A stretch of DNA of 64,000 nucleotides, taken from contig NW_022145613.1 in NCBI RefSeq assembly GCF_000002235.5, positions 6,890,929 to 6,954,928 of the forward strand, given 5' to 3'. Made by a program: the position numbers and the translations under genes. This DNA is from Strongylocentrotus purpuratus. Lineage: Eukaryota > Echinodermata > Echinoidea > Camarodonta > Strongylocentrotidae. The number at the start of each line of letters is the position of its first letter. The stretch's first letter is position 1. Shown here one piece after another: positions 21,301 through 33,174 of this stretch. The notes under the pieces are model-generated. The model saw only the letters and a list, made by a program, of their open reading frames with translations. It was not told the DNA's origin and did no database searches.

Positions 21301-24300
21301 TGAAGCACTGAAAAATATGACAGATCTGGTTGCTGAAGTAGTAATAGTAATAGTAACAGCAACTTAAAATCTTATCTAAAAAATGTAATGGTTGCTACCT
21401 ATCCTACTACTCCTTACCATACATGGGATGATAGGCGATGTCCATTGGGTCAATCTCTTTTGACCTCTTGACACTGGCTGGAGAGGGCAAAGGTCGTGAC
21501 CTGAGGTAGTTCTTCATGGCATTGAAGGCGGGTCTCTTCAGATTAGTAAGATCTGAGCTCATCTTGTGTAAGTTCCTCAGAACACTCTCCTCATCATCGA
21601 CCACCGACTGAGGAACCCGACCAAGCTTACCCGAGACATCTGAAGAAGAAAAACACAAGTAATTAAATTTATGAGACCAAAGTGGGTCCAAAAAAATAAT
21701 GAAGCTTTATAGTCCCATGATGTGACCAAGAGAAGAAGCACATGCAATCAATCCTTGAGCCCCTAAACATGCATGTTTGGACCAAAACACATTCTTTTGG
21801 ACCTTACACTACAAAGCTTCAACAATATCCTTTCTCTGAAGCAGGAAATTTCTCATTAACAAAAAAAATACATTTGTTAAGTACTATAAACGCTGTTATT
21901 TTTGCATGATTAATTTTTTGCGCTCAGCTACCCCAAAACATATTCGCTGGTTCTTAAATTCGTGTAGCATGCATTTTAGCCCGTTCAAAACAGGCATAAG
22001 GAGTCATGCTTATATTTTCACAAGTTCTAAAATTCGGGCTCGTCAATCTTAGCGTGAAATCTGCCAAAATTAATGTACCGCAAATATTTCAACTTTTACA
22101 GTATTTTAATGACAGCAGCAATAGCAAGTCACACTAAACTAACAAGTAATAACAAAGACAGTGTTGATGAAATTGCTTAACTGAGGAAATAGAAACATGT
22201 TTTTCTGAAAGATAATAATTCAACAGAGAAAAACAAAACAAAATTCTCATTTCATGGTGCATGAAACTAGATTACAGGTACTTGACAGTACCTTCTTCTG
22301 ACATCTTGTCATCATTCTTGAAGAAAGCAATGTCCTTGCCCAGGAATAGGTGAAGATCAATGAGGTATGAAAGCTCATCAGGTGCTACCATAGAGTACGC
22401 TGTACCGGTCCTTCCTGCTCTGGCAACACGACCTGTAGAGGAGAATGATGATGGGGACAGGGTTGGGTGAAGCTCATCAAGATGAATGGTGTGGTGGATG
22501 ATAGTCATGGGCGGATGGGAATCTGGGGGTGTTTCACAAAGACTAAGATCGACTAAAGTTGGACTTGAACTATGGCAGGCCATTTATGCCACTAATTGCT
22601 CTCACCATTGCTCGCTCGATTATGATCTTTAGATAATATTATCTAAAAAGGTATATTCTGTAGATTTGTGACCTCGATTTGTACGTCCCTTGAGAAACCA
22701 ATGCCAGGAATGGTGAGAGCAACCAGTGGCATGAACGGCCTGCCATAGTTCAAGTCCAACTTTAAGTCGTTCTTAGCCTCTGAAACATCCCCATGGTCAG
22801 TGTCTCATAAAACCGTTGTAAGTACAAGTAAAGCAATATCCCACTGTAGTGTTACTTGATTTTAGGACATGCATTTCAATAGGATGCTGGCAAACTTAGG
22901 CTTTGGATGGTTTCACAAGATTCTCTCCTGTGATGGACTGTGTTAGGGATTAGCACAATACTTATCCTAAGCTTAAAGGGACACAAGATCTGTCGCTCTA
23001 TCACTCTGTTCATTTAAGTGCAATGGTATGGAAGGCAAAAGTAAACAGAGATAACTGGTAGCTATCACAGCTTAAACTGGAGCATCAACTACCTCTCATA
23101 ATTAGCGCTTAGAGATTTTGTTGGAAAGCGCTTTATAAGCACCATTTTATTATAATAATAATTATTATTATAGTTGTAGTCTTTCTTTACCTTGTACATC
23201 ACATAATATTCATACATACATACGTACCAACTCTGTGTACAAAGAGCTTTGGTTTGCCAGGGAAGTGGAAATTGATGACAACATCAAGCATAGGGATGTC
23301 GATACCTCGGGCAGCAATGTCCGTCACAAGGAGAATGTGAGTCTTCTTATGGGTGAACTTGGCAACGTTGATCTTCCTCGCAGCTTGGTCAAGGGCGCTG
23401 TAGATGTAGGTGTTGCTGATGCCTGCCTGTTCTAGCAACTGGGAGAGTGAGAAAGAAAGAGAGAGATATATATTTATATAGCGCAACGGGCAGAAAGCTA
23501 AAGACAAACACACCCACAAAGGAGGTTTGTAGACATACCTAGGTTTATGTGTGTCATATGACGCAAATTTGACACATTTCAGACCAAGGTTTGTCTGAAC
23601 CCTGGTCTGAAACGCATCGAAACGCATCGAAACGCGTCATATGATGCATATAAACCTCCTTTGTGAATTCGGGCTAATAAGTCTGGCAATGCACATGGTA
23701 ATTTTCAGAGAAGTGTATTAATCAAGTATGATCGCGTATGCTAACACCAAGGAGAAAATGAGTCATCATTATGTTTATCTTGCAGACTTCATTGTTTTTT
23801 CATACCTGGGAAACAAATTTATATGGGTTTTGTTGAAAAATTATTTTTGTGTAATATTATCTGAATGAATTCAAATCAAATCAAATCCCCATGTAGAGAT
23901 GTAGGGATAGAGAGAAAAATTTAGGCCGAAACCCATCTCAAATAACCTGGACAGAATAAGATCAAATAATAATGTCACGTAAATATTTCAGCTGTTTAGG
24001 TGGAAAAGGCTACAAATCCAGCCCAAATACAAATGGTGCTACCAGAATCAACAAGATAATAAAGCTATTGGAGACGTGGTCTTACCTCTCTAACATAATC
24101 CACATGATGCCTAGTAGCTAAGAAGACGACAGTCAACTGGTTGGGTTGGATGACATCGCGTAACAGGTGCAGCAACACCGCTGTCTTATCATTGCTTCGG
24201 GTGTACAGAAACATACTCTGTTGAGAGAGAAGATGATCATATAGCTTCACCAGTATTTTAATTCTAAATGCAATAATCTTTATCATGCCACATGTGTGCA

Positions 24301-27300
24301 GTATAGCCATGAACCAGTTGATACCTGTCTATCCAATGATTAAATATGAAATTAGAAACTTTAGCATGAAACTTTCATGAAAATAGCAAGTGGTCCAGAT
24401 TGACAAATTTCATGCTTGGACAAGCTTGCATTCCAACACTAAATTGATGCAATATGCAAAAGATTCTGGTTCTTCTGTTCAAACTTGACAGAAAAACATG
24501 GAATGAAAAATCTTCTCCAACTATCAAGAAATAAGAAATTCCACATATTTATCTGAATAGGCCTTATGAATCCTGCTATGTCTACTTATAGCAAGGTGTA
24601 AGGAATCAACATAAAAACACCAACCACACCAACTTTTACAAATTCTATATCACATTATCAAAGACTAAAATGTTAATCATCCATATGAAACCTTTGCCAT
24701 TGATAGTGTTTCATGTCATGATATAACATACACAAACAATGATCTGATATGTACCTTTAACTGCTCACTAATCTTTGACTCTACATCCAGCCTGACCAGC
24801 ACCGGTTCACTCAGACCAGCGCTGGCAAACTCTACCAGACTCTTGGGTAGGGTGGCTGAGAAGAGCAAGGTCTGTCGGTTGTCGGGTAACCTGGATAAGA
24901 TCTCATTCAGCTGCTCTGCAAAACCCATCTCAAATAACCTGGATAGAATAAGATCAAATAATAATGTTGCATAAATATTTCAGCTGTTTAGGTCAAAAAG
25001 GCTACAGATCCAGGCCAAATTCAAAATGTTTGAAATTGGAGTAGCTACTTTTCTTCCTGGGAAGTGTTTCATGGAACCATCATAAATTAATACATAAATT
25101 TCAATGGGATGTCGGTGAACTTGTACTTATGGCGGTTTTATAAGATGCTGCCCTGAATAAAAAAATTGGTATGTGCACTGCAAAGTTCTGGTGGAGAGAA
25201 ATACTTATTCAAAACTTAAATATGAAAAGAATTGGGAATATAACAGACCATCACAACACATACAGCCCCCCTCCCCCCCCCCCCCAAGTCTCCCTCACCG
25301 AATACTACACAAATTCAACTTGACAAGTAGCTACTCTAGCAGCCACTACAGAGGGGTGGATAAACACCCCTCGTAGTCATGTTTCTCCCCCTCTAATCTC
25401 CCATATTAAAGGTAAAGACCAGTTATGGTCATGCGATTGCATTGTGAAAGAAACGTTGTGGAATCGATCAGAAAAGGTTGATCATCTAGCATCTAGCATC
25501 TGCAAGGTTCTGGAATCATCAAAATGATAAGAAATTTTTCCCCATTCTTCGTAAAGTTACAAGCACTATACACAGAAAGATGTATATGGGACTACCCTAT
25601 ATCTCCCACAGACCATGAGAGAAACAAATTTACCAAATATATGAATTAGTAGGCGGTTTCCGGCAAATTTTTTATCATCATGTATTAGTCAAAACATATT
25701 CTTTCACATGATTGGTAATGAGAGCTTCCATTTTATTTTTTGAAATTGGGGCGTTTCCAATACTGGTCTTTACCTTTAAAGACAACATACTATTAAAATA
25801 CTAAATAAAAAATATTGCAATTACATCAAAGGAAGGTGTGTACATATGAAGGATTGATAATTGTACATGCCTCATACTACCGACCCCTCCCATCTTCCAC
25901 ACCCCAGCTTATACTGTTGACGGAGGCTAACTGTCATAGACTGTGGAAGAATCTCACCTGTCTGCCTCATCAAAGACCACATACTCCACTTGCATGAGCT
26001 TGAGGTCCATCTCGACTAGGACGTGGAGAAGACGACCAGGGGTGGCAATCAGGATGTCAGGGTTCTCATGGAGGGCAGCAAACTGGTCGTCCATCCGGTC
26101 ACCTCCCAGGATGACCTCTGACCTCAGGTCCGTGTAGCGAGCAAGCTGAAAGAATGAAATGATGGGTGGATATCATCTCATCATTTGATTTGATTCTAAC
26201 TTTTCATTAACGTTCTGTTATTGAAGATTTTATTTAAATCTCTGCAAAGTCAGCTTTAATTTGACTCAGAAGATCTTAACCCTTTCCCATCAGTAAGGTA
26301 ACGAACATGACTCATTAATACACTGCTACCAGTATAATATGAGTGTTTATTCTATGATATACATTTTTATACTAGAAAATGAATAAAAAGACTTGCAATG
26401 TATTTAGGGTGCTCTGACATATGCTCCAGTGACACTGCTCCAGGATTTATTTTGACACAGATATAAGGTTTGTGTTAGGGTTGCTATTGGGTTTAAGGTC
26501 AGGTTTAGGGTTATAGATATAGGGTGTGGTCCAAGGTGAAGTTAAGGATTCGGTTAGTGACGGATATTGACTGCAAAGTAACTATCACCAGAGCAAATGA
26601 TACACAACCTTTTTAAGAAAGGGAAAGGAAGCAACATCATGCACTGTACAGAAATTCTAGAAAGCAACACTTCTGTGCTAGGCTGCCTGGGCTTCAACAG
26701 AATTCTTACCTCCTTGGTGAATTTAAGCGTTTGAAGTGCTAGCTCCCTCGTGGGTGAGAGGATTAGAGCTCTTGCACCAGACTGGGCCGATCGTCTCTGG
26801 AGTCGCTCTAACATAGGAAGAAGAAAAGCTGCTGTCTTGCCACTCCCTGTTCGAGCCATTCCCACAACGTCTTGCCCCTCCATGATAATGGGTATGCACT
26901 GTAAATGAAGAGTCAAACGATTATAAAATTAGTCAGTCAAACCACAGCTGTTCAAAATTTATTATTATTTGGACTATTGGAAGCAGTACAAAAGATGTGA
27001 ATTTCTACTATAAAAATGATACTGTTTTGCTTTGTTTCTGACTACGTTTCATGATCAACATACACCAATTGACATAAAAAATAATGTTATTATTTGTTAT
27101 CTAAACCACAATAATATTAAGTAAAGAGAAAGAAGCTTTAAAACTTTCAAAACCACAATTAATTTGGAGAAAGAAAAAAATTTAAACAAAAATACATTAT
27201 ATGCTATAAGTTGTAACATGTCAATCATAATCAGCACAATGATGGTAATATACTTACACAGTTTCTAATTGTTTAGTTGCCTAGATCTCAACCAGTACGT

Positions 27301-29363
27301 CAACACATACAGAATAGTTTGAAAAATATTGCATACATTTACAAAATACTTCATAACAAGAAAGACTCTCTGTATCCTTTGGGGACAGGATACAGTGACA
27401 CACTTACTTTTCTTTGAATAGGTGTAGGAATTTTGTATCCTTTCTTCATGATACCTTTAAAAACAGCATGGCTAAGACCTGCAGAAATAACAACATAGAA
27501 AGAGATTTGTTAAATCTAAAAAAAAATAAAATTATTCAATATGGTGAAATAAGATACAAAAAGAAGTACAAGAAGACAGAACACTTAACAATTGACAAAA
27601 CAATGCTATCACATCAACAATGCTGTTGCTTACTACTAACACACCCCTCTGTGATACTCCCACACAACCAAACACTAATAGCCGTAAGTACTTTATCCTC
27701 TAATTTTATCCATTTGTTCATTATCATTCTAGAAAAATCTACATATATCTTCTTAATTTCAGCATTTAAATTCTACAGTCACACATATTTACAATTTGAC
27801 ATTTGAATCTTACCCATAGACTGGAATCCTCCAGACTTTTTCTTTTTTCTGTTCTGCTGTTTGACCAGAGCTCTGGTATCTATGTCTGCATCTGAAGAAT
27901 AGCCATCGATGGTCGGAAATCCAGCTGAAACCTTCGCCTATAGGAATAAAATATATAATTGAACAAAATATTTCTAACCTTCTCACTTTGAGGGACAAAA
28001 TTTTAATTCAATTCACATTTATTTGGCAAAAGATAAAAAATCAAAATGAAATCATTACAAATACAAGGATTGCTGATATATATATATATATATATATATT
28101 TTTGTAAACAAGCAACCCCAAACATAAAAACAAACAGATACATACAAATGTTAGACTGCTCGATCTAAATTTACAACATGTTGTAGTGATTTTGTTGTAC
28201 TACTTGAGAAGCCTCAATAAATTTGTTTTAAAAAATAACAAGCAAAATGAAAAGCTAAATTATTACAACAAATACCTCATGTAAACTAAATGCTGAATTA
28301 TATTTTTAAATGGCTCTTGAAAACTACACAAAAAATTAGTGAAATATTAGGAATACAAAGTAACAAATGCTGGACTTCAATCCCTGGAGTAACTGACATC
28401 CTGACTGGAACCTTACTTTAAATGGCACCGATGGCAGATCTACTCCAATAATGTTACCGCTTTAAAATCATGGCATTATTATAAAAGCCAGTAAGCTACT
28501 ACTCACATACTCTACACTGTAGAGGTTTATCATTGGCATTGCATGGTTTAATTTTACACCTCCATACAAAGGCACATGTAGACATTTTCCCCAATATCTA
28601 TCTCTAAGTTATATCATCCTTTGTGTTATCCTTCTTTTATCTTCTCTAGTTCAACAGTTTTATGTCATTATTTTTTTGTTCTCATATCTTTCCCTCATTT
28701 TCTTTCAATCTTGATGTTTTTTTATTTATAAAATCCACCTTTCTTTCTCGATGTTATCATCTTTCTTTCTTTATTTATCTGTCTTTCGTCTTCTCTTTTT
28801 TCTTAAATATATGTTACCCTTTCTCCTTTCATTTTCTATCTTGAATTCATTATTCCTTTCATCATCTTCACTTTGTACCCTTGATGGTATTCTCTATTTT
28901 CATCCTTCTCTTTTCTTTCTTTCAGTTTCATCTTTTATTTTGAGTTTGACAATCAGGGCCCTCCTTCTTTCTCATAACAATCAACCCTCTTTCTTTCTCA
29001 TAAGTTGTTTTTCTCCTTTTATCTTTTCAGTTTCTTTTATCAGCTAATGTAATTTAATTGCACACGGCGAGCCGTCATCATTGAAATTACAATTTACACT
29101 TATGGCTGCGTTTTTCACGATGCTAATATAGACTAGATCTAGACCTATTATAAATAACACAATACATCAATTACAGTATATGGGACAATGAAAAAGTTGA
29201 GACACTGACCAGAAATAAATGCAAAATATTTATCAAATATTAACATGTTTACCCGTTTTGGTGATGCAGGCTGGTCATCTTCTTCAGGTTCAATCCCACT
29301 ATCTTGCTTTTTGATGGCCTTTTCACTTCTTTTACGTTTTACATGTCCTCCTTTTTTAGCCAT
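12121..29363 (-). CDS. DDX54: ATP-dependent DEAD-box RNA helicase DDX54 (yeast Dbp10)
   Basis: Complete 17-exon gene. Exons: 29363-29253, 27937-27814, 27478-27408, 26898-26710, 26145-25958, 24938-24755, 24217-24086, 23438-23228, 22432-22292, 21639-21418, 20999-20926, 20058-19882, 19031-18880, 18040-17936, 17196-17089, 12982-12885, 12515-12121. The sum is 2682 nt (893 aa; human about 880), with AG/GT at every junction. Motifs: Q ([11 protein letters not shown], exon 3), I (ARTGSGKT) and Ia (PTRELALQT) in exon 4, TPGR and DEAD in exon 5, SAT in exon 6, [12 protein letters not shown] in exon 8, [13 protein letters not shown] across exons 8/9. [13 protein letters not shown] (exon 10) and the DBP10CT-type [11 protein letters not shown] (exon 14) separate it from other DEAD proteins. 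Expected role: nucleolar 60S ribosome assembly; vertebrate DDX54 is also a nuclear-receptor corepressor. The start has a good context (ACAAAAATGG). The tail is unusually RGG-rich. Confidence 0.97.
13049..13198 (+). repeat. CCCCGTTTCACAAA repeat, copy 1
   Basis: About 150-bp MITE-like repeat whose ends are GGGCCCCGTTTCACAAAAC and GGCTTTGTGAAAC (short terminal inverted repeats). An inverted copy of about 85% identity by eye sits at 19084-19229. It lies just 5' of DDX54 exon 16 (minus strand). Confidence 0.75.
13488..14843 (+). pseudogene. Integrase region of the Gypsy fossil
   Basis: Part of the fossil pol. It shows the HHCC zinc-binding start ([13 protein letters not shown], then CVKCAKAK) and a DDE-type core ([42 protein letters not shown]), typical of Ty3/Gypsy integrases. 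A chromatin-facing tail region follows, ending near 14843. The remnant is not functional as a whole. Strand opposite to DDX54. Confidence 0.88.
15029..15541 (+). pseudogene. SGNH-hydrolase-like ORF of the Gypsy fossil
   Basis: About 170 aa, downstream of integrase and before the terminal region. It shows LFGHSFVRR (block I-like, Gly-x-Ser), then [12 protein letters not shown] (block III Gly-x-Asn-Asp), the layout of SGNH/GDSL hydrolase folds. SGNH-like ORFs are known in some retroelements (for example Ngaro-type elements of fish). Here one accompanies a Gypsy integrase. It is much more GC-rich than the rest of the element, suggesting separate acquisition. Catalytic competence cannot be judged. 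Confidence 0.6.
18091..18472 (+). mobile_element. TTAA-type MITE, copy 1
   Basis: 382 bp in DDX54 intron 13. Starts AGATAAAGTTGAGTTCTGG and ends CAGAACTCAACC...CTCT followed by TTAA. Internal blocks GAAAGAAACGTTGTGGAAT, AAGGTTCTGGAATCATC and AGAAAGATGTATATGGGACT are shared with the copies at 25410 and 63169. The right end keeps TTAA; the left flank is decayed. TTAA targets fit piggyBac or Kolobok superfamilies. Confidence 0.8.
19084..19229 (-). repeat. CCCCGTTTCACAAA repeat, copy 2 (inverted)
   Basis: Reverse-complement partner of 13049-13198. It lies in DDX54 intron 12, about 50 bp upstream (in gene sense) of exon 13. The pair brackets exons 13-15. Confidence 0.75.
20560..20870 (+). mobile_element. 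tRNA-derived SINE, degenerate
   Basis: A box-B-like GGGTTTGATCCC near 20586 is followed by a body (CACTAATGTCCTTTTGCAAA, ATCTATATTTGCC) shared with the SINE at 59645. The copy ends in AGCACCATATAAA and a TTATTG-type tail. The box A region is poorly preserved and the middle part carries extra sequence. Lies in DDX54 intron 11. Confidence 0.6.
22525..22792. mobile_element. 268-bp foldback MITE
   Basis: Inverted repeat arms of about 85 bp share GTTTCA, AAAGTTGGACTTGAAC, TATGGCAGGCC and GCTCTCACCATT, and diverge in the centre. Located in DDX54 intron 8, about 90 bp before exon 9 in gene sense. Non-coding; superfamily unknown. Confidence 0.8.
23515..23665. mobile_element. 151-bp foldback element
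   Basis: CACAAAGGAGGTTT at the left and its complement at the right, with TCATATGACGC repeated in inverted form and an inner CAGACCAAGG/CCCTGGTCTG stem. It lies in DDX54 intron 7, about 75 bp before exon 8. Non-coding. Confidence 0.7.
23928..24034 (-). repeat. Partial duplicate of DDX54 exon 6 acceptor region
   Basis: About 107 bp matching 24917-25026 in direct orientation. In gene sense it copies the end of intron 5 (GTTTAGC-like block, TTATTATTTGATCTTATTC, then TCCAG) plus the first ~20 bases of exon 6 (GTTATTTGAGATGGGTTT). It now lies in intron 7, about 50 bp past the exon 7 donor, with the acceptor AG still present. It carries no donor of its own that I can see. Confidence 0.85.
25266..25284 (+). 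repeat. Poly-C tract
   Basis: C-rich homopolymer in DDX54 intron 5. One of many mono-G/C runs in the window (for example 4504-4519, 17647-17657, 30346-30360, 32281-32300, 48449-48461, 48874-48887, 54243-54254). Confidence 0.8.
25410..25775 (+). mobile_element. TTAA-type MITE, copy 2
   Basis: 366-bp element flanked on both sides by TTAA. Termini are AGGTAAAGACCAGTTATGG and complement AGGTAAAGACCAGTATTGG. The internal blocks are those of copies 1 and 3. Sits in DDX54 intron 5. The exact TTAA flanks support piggyBac- or Kolobok-type mobilisation. Confidence 0.85.
26415..26540 (+). repeat. Dispersed repeat with TTAGGGTT words
   Basis: Segment with CTCCAGGATTTATTTTGAC and degenerate TTAGGGTT/TTTAGGGTTA words. 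A related segment occurs at 19510-19620 (CTCCAAGCTTTATTTTGACC, TTAGGGTTATA). Low-copy interspersed repeat; not telomeric. Confidence 0.45.
28600..29045 (+). repeat. Degenerate TTTCT-rich tract
   Basis: Pyrimidine-rich low-complexity DNA in DDX54 intron 1 (purine-rich in gene sense). The Phe/Ser-rich ORFs here are artefacts. Confidence 0.7.
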
Positions 29364-29383
29364 TTTTGTCGGCTGCTGCACAA

Positions 29384-29389
29384 CACGTG
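29384..29389. promoter_or_regulatory. CACGTG E-box
   Basis: Palindromic CACGTG 21 bp upstream of the DDX54 ATG. Myc/USF-type E-boxes are frequent near ribosome-biogenesis genes. Function inferred from position only; it could equally be 5' UTR. Confidence 0.35.
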
Positions 29390-29465
29390 AAGTTTCGTTG
29401 ATCGATAGCATAATACGATAGCACATCATTACGATAGCAGCGACGGGAGCTGGCTGGGGTAGGGT

Positions 29466-29530
<65 letters not shown>
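29466..29530 (+). repeat. 65-base uninterrupted G tract
   Basis: Pure G homopolymer on the plus strand, beginning about 100 bp upstream of the DDX54 start codon (C65 in gene sense). It can form G-quadruplexes. Its length may be imprecise because such runs are error-prone in sequencing. Confidence 0.9.
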
Positions 29531-29533
<3 letters not shown>

Positions 29534-30126
29534 CGGTAAGATTTATTCCTTCAAAATAATTGAGTTGTGTATATTGTGTACTCGATATGTTATGTATTGC
29601 AATTTGAAATAAGTAACTTATGGGATGTACATGTATTGAATGAATACAATAAAGAACTACACCCCTTCCGCCCCCCCCCCAGGTGATAAAACAAAATACA
29701 TCAAAAAGCAACAACAACAACAAAGATAAAAAGGCATTAACAAATATATGAGCACTGAAAATCAGCGAGGTTGGAGAAGGCCGAGGGTTCCTGAAATCAT
29801 GTGCCCGACATCCGCGCAAAAAAAAAAATCAGTATGCCCCCGTACTTTCGGACAGGGGCGGATCCAGCAGGCGGCAAGGGGGCCCAATTCGTGAGAAAAT
29901 GTTGAGCGGCGATTCAGCCAGCCGTGAATAAGCGGGGGGGGGGGGGGATAAGGAGCATTAATTTTTTTTTTTTTCCAAATTCGTGAGAAAATATTTAGCG
30001 CCGAATCAAAAATTAATAAAAGATAGAGTTGAAGATTTTCTTTTCCCTTCAATTATTGAAAGCTATGTAACCTATGATTGGGAATCAAATTGTCATGCGT
30101 CATGAGTTTATACACGGAGAACTCTA

Positions 30127-30138
30127 GAAGAGAGAGAA

Positions 30139-30176
<38 letters not shown>

Positions 30177-30236
30177 GGGAGGGAGAAAGAGAGGATAAGA
30201 GAGAGAGAGAGAGAGAGAGAGAAGAAAGAAAGAAAG
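30127..30236 (+). repeat. GA microsatellite
   Basis: Two (GA)n blocks with a GGGAGGGAGAAAGAG linker and an AAAG tail. Confidence 0.9.
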
Positions 30237-31399
30237 AATATGGATCAAGAATAAAAGGAAAGGCTCATAAAGTGTTGGGTGCCTTAAATTATGTATCATA
30301 ATGTGACAAATAATGTAATTTAAGACAAGATTCTGCAAAGATCCCTCCCCCCCCCCCCCCCAAAAAAAAAAAAAAAAAAAAAAATGTGCTTGAAGACAAA
30401 ATTTTATTGTTGAAATAATTTATAATTTCGGTCTTCTGTATTCTACGTTGAAAACCTAAAATGAAAGAAATATAAACAGAACCAAAATATATGATCTGCA
30501 AATGTCTGGTCTATTTAAAGCCAATTATCTTTCAAAAAGTCTTGCTATATGCTCATTTTATTTTCGTAATATCTGTCTTTCCATCTTTTTTCCGATCTTC
30601 ATGATTTTGCGTCCATTTCTCGTGCTCTGTCTATATTAAATCTCCCAAATTTCTTTTTCATGCTCTATAAAATTTCAAATACGATTTGATGCAGAACCGG
30701 TGAAGTTTAGTTTATGTTATGCTTTCGGTTTTTTAAATTCCAAATACATGTCCCCATGAGTATACTCGCTTGGGCGTCAATCAGATTGATTGATTGCTTG
30801 ATTTGTATTCGACACTAACAATATACAATAATAACAGATCAAAAATAAGGCAGCTTGAACAGGATAACCCACGAAAGCTCGAGAGCTTATTTTCAGTGGG
30901 GTCCCTTACAGACATGTATAAAATTAATAAGTTAATAAGTAATAAGTAATATTTACGGACAGATAAAAAAAATAAAAGAATTACTTATTAAAGATGATAA
31001 AAATAACATACATTAAACTGATGATTGAAATGATAATGATAAGTACAAGAAGAAAAGGAAGAAGGAGAAGAAGAAAAAGAGGAGGAGGAGGAAGAAGAGA
31101 AAAATAATGATGAATTTGTAGAATTTTTATAACGCACGAAAACATGAGTACATACAAAATGAAAAGGTATGAACCGGCAGAAGAATTTCAATCATATAAC
31201 ATGTCATTCACTTAATTCTCTGACTGTCAAGTATTAGGTTTTCCTTAAATTTAATCTTAAAATGAGCATAGTTTTCTACATGTATTTCCAATGTTTTATG
31301 GCATTGTAATAAAACGTATTTCCAATACTACCTACTCTTTCTGGTAAGTTAAAGTTGAATCGGCTATTTCTTGTATTTTTTTAAAATTTATTTATTTAA

Positions 31400-32280
31400 A
31401 ATGGTTTATTTCATTAAAAAACATTCGCGGCCCGAGAGCCGAATTGCAGTTTTTTTTACAAGGTATACATCAGTGACAAAGTAAAATTACACGTAAAACA
31501 TTATGCATGGTAGCATTATGGTAGTAAAATTGGAATACTTTTGTACAAATGATATATAATTATGCTTCAACGACCTTGGTAAATTGCTTGGTACATATAC
31601 AGAAATTCGAATTGTATTACCATATTTGCAATAAAATGATATATTAAACTTATACAATACATGAATAGCAATACATTTTTGATATTCAAAAGAATTAAAT
31701 GTTTTGGTTGGAAAATGCACAGCCAGATGGGTAAGGTATAGTTATGGTGTTTTCTTCAATAACAGGGACAACAACAGAAGCCAAATCCAGGAATTATAAA
31801 GTCAAATAGATGCTCCAATGATTTAAACAGATTATACAAATTATACATTGTATTATAATCAGGCAAGATCGAATTTGGATCGAATATAGTGATTCGACCT
31901 AGTATGATATATTTTATGCACGTGATGCAAAACGAGTTGTTTTGATCTTTGGTCGACTTCAAGAAAACCAGCTTTAGAAAGAAGGCTACATGAGTTCTTG
32001 GATCAGAATGACAGTTGATAAATCTCACCATTTTGTTCTGTATAATTTTCAACTTAGTGACTTGTTACGGTTACTATACCACGCAAGGTTAGCATAGTCA
32101 AATAAACATTGAAAAAGAGCAAAACAGAGTGTACGTCTTGCTTTTAAATCCATACAACTTGATATCTGTACAACAATTTCAGACGAGAATTTGCTTTTTT
32201 TACAACTGATTCTACTAAAGATGAAAATGAAATTGCGCTAGCCAACTCAATGCCTAAATACTTCACAGAATCTTTCCCTG
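31400..32280 (-). mobile_element. LINE fragment, C-terminal reverse transcriptase region
   Basis: On the minus strand conceptual peptides include KYLGIELASAISFSS and VKKANSRLKLLYRYQ (about 32265-32160), then LFDYANLAWYSNRNKSL and IQNKMVRFINCHSDPRTHV (about 32110-31980). This is the typical order behind the RT core of CR1/L2/Jockey-like non-LTR elements (KYLG...; LDYA..AWY; QNK..RF). The pieces are in different frames and the 5' part is missing, so this is a dead, truncated copy. The left boundary is approximate; a G20 run abuts the right end. Confidence 0.75.
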
Positions 32281-33174
32281 GGGGGGGGGGGGGGGGGGGG
32301 TCACGTCCAGATTCCCCCCCCCCCCAATTTTTGAAGTCTTTTATTTCGTATAATAGTCTCGATCTATAGGGCCCAACTTTTTAAAATTGTGCCTTCTTGA
32401 AATAAAGAACACAAAAATGCGCTCGATCTGCGTCGATTTTCCAGTTCTCTGACTCAGTGGCGAAAAGTGGTATTATTATACTCCTTAACCAATTATTCGC
32501 GCGGATCTCGGTAAAGAGCTAAATGAGAGTTGATATAATCAACAAAACTGGACAAATAAAACCCCTTATTTGGCAGTCAGTCTGGTTTAATTAAGACTGA
32601 AAAAAGTTGAATCACTTCCCAAGGGACACGAACATCGGGGGTTGAGTGATTGATCGTAAGATTCCTTGCGGATTCCTTGCTCCACTTTGACAAACTTTCA
32701 AGTGTGCACCACGTTTGTGCTATTAGTGTGGACATCTTGTGCATACATAGCCTACTGCTCGTGTTACATCTAACGTATATATATATATATATTTTTTTTT
32801 TCCAAGATAATTTTTAGTTCTCCCTGGAATGTTCATCAGATGAAGACGACTGTGCACAAAAAATTGTTAACACACGTGCTGTTTTACAAGGTGCAAAGTC
32901 CTTGCATGCAGTACCGTCGAGTCGTCTTGCGCATGCATAATGCACTTTCACAGTTCAATAAACAAGTCAACAGCAGCAACACCCACCCAGTCAGTCGTCG
33001 GCTGTTAAGTTTGTTTTTGTGCTGTATGATTGAACTTTGTACGTTTAAATGGCTGTTTGAGCTAGACCTAAGGGAAGGCCATTGTACCTTTTGATGCATA
33101 CCATGAATATTGTCATGCAATTACATATTTTATGAGTTGACAATCAATAAAAATACAATAAACAGGATCACGGG

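Larger units (their letters stand above)
29364..33174. other. DDX54-DENND3 divergent intergenic region
   Basis: 3.8 kb between the two start codons, presumably with both promoters and 5' UTR exons. It holds a CACGTG E-box, a 65-G run, GA microsatellites and a LINE fragment (about 31400-32280). I see no convincing further gene. A segment GGGGCGGATCCAGC near 29867 looks like a piece of an interspersed repeat. Confidence 0.6.

Noticed and set aside
19510-26540. TTAGGGTT-like words resembling interstitial telomere repeats
   Set aside because: Degenerate and not in tandem; both segments belong to one dispersed repeat.
29399-29429. Upstream in-frame Met codons as the DDX54 start
   Set aside because: The extension has no family counterpart and is preceded by polyproline from the C65 run; the 29363 ATG has the better context.
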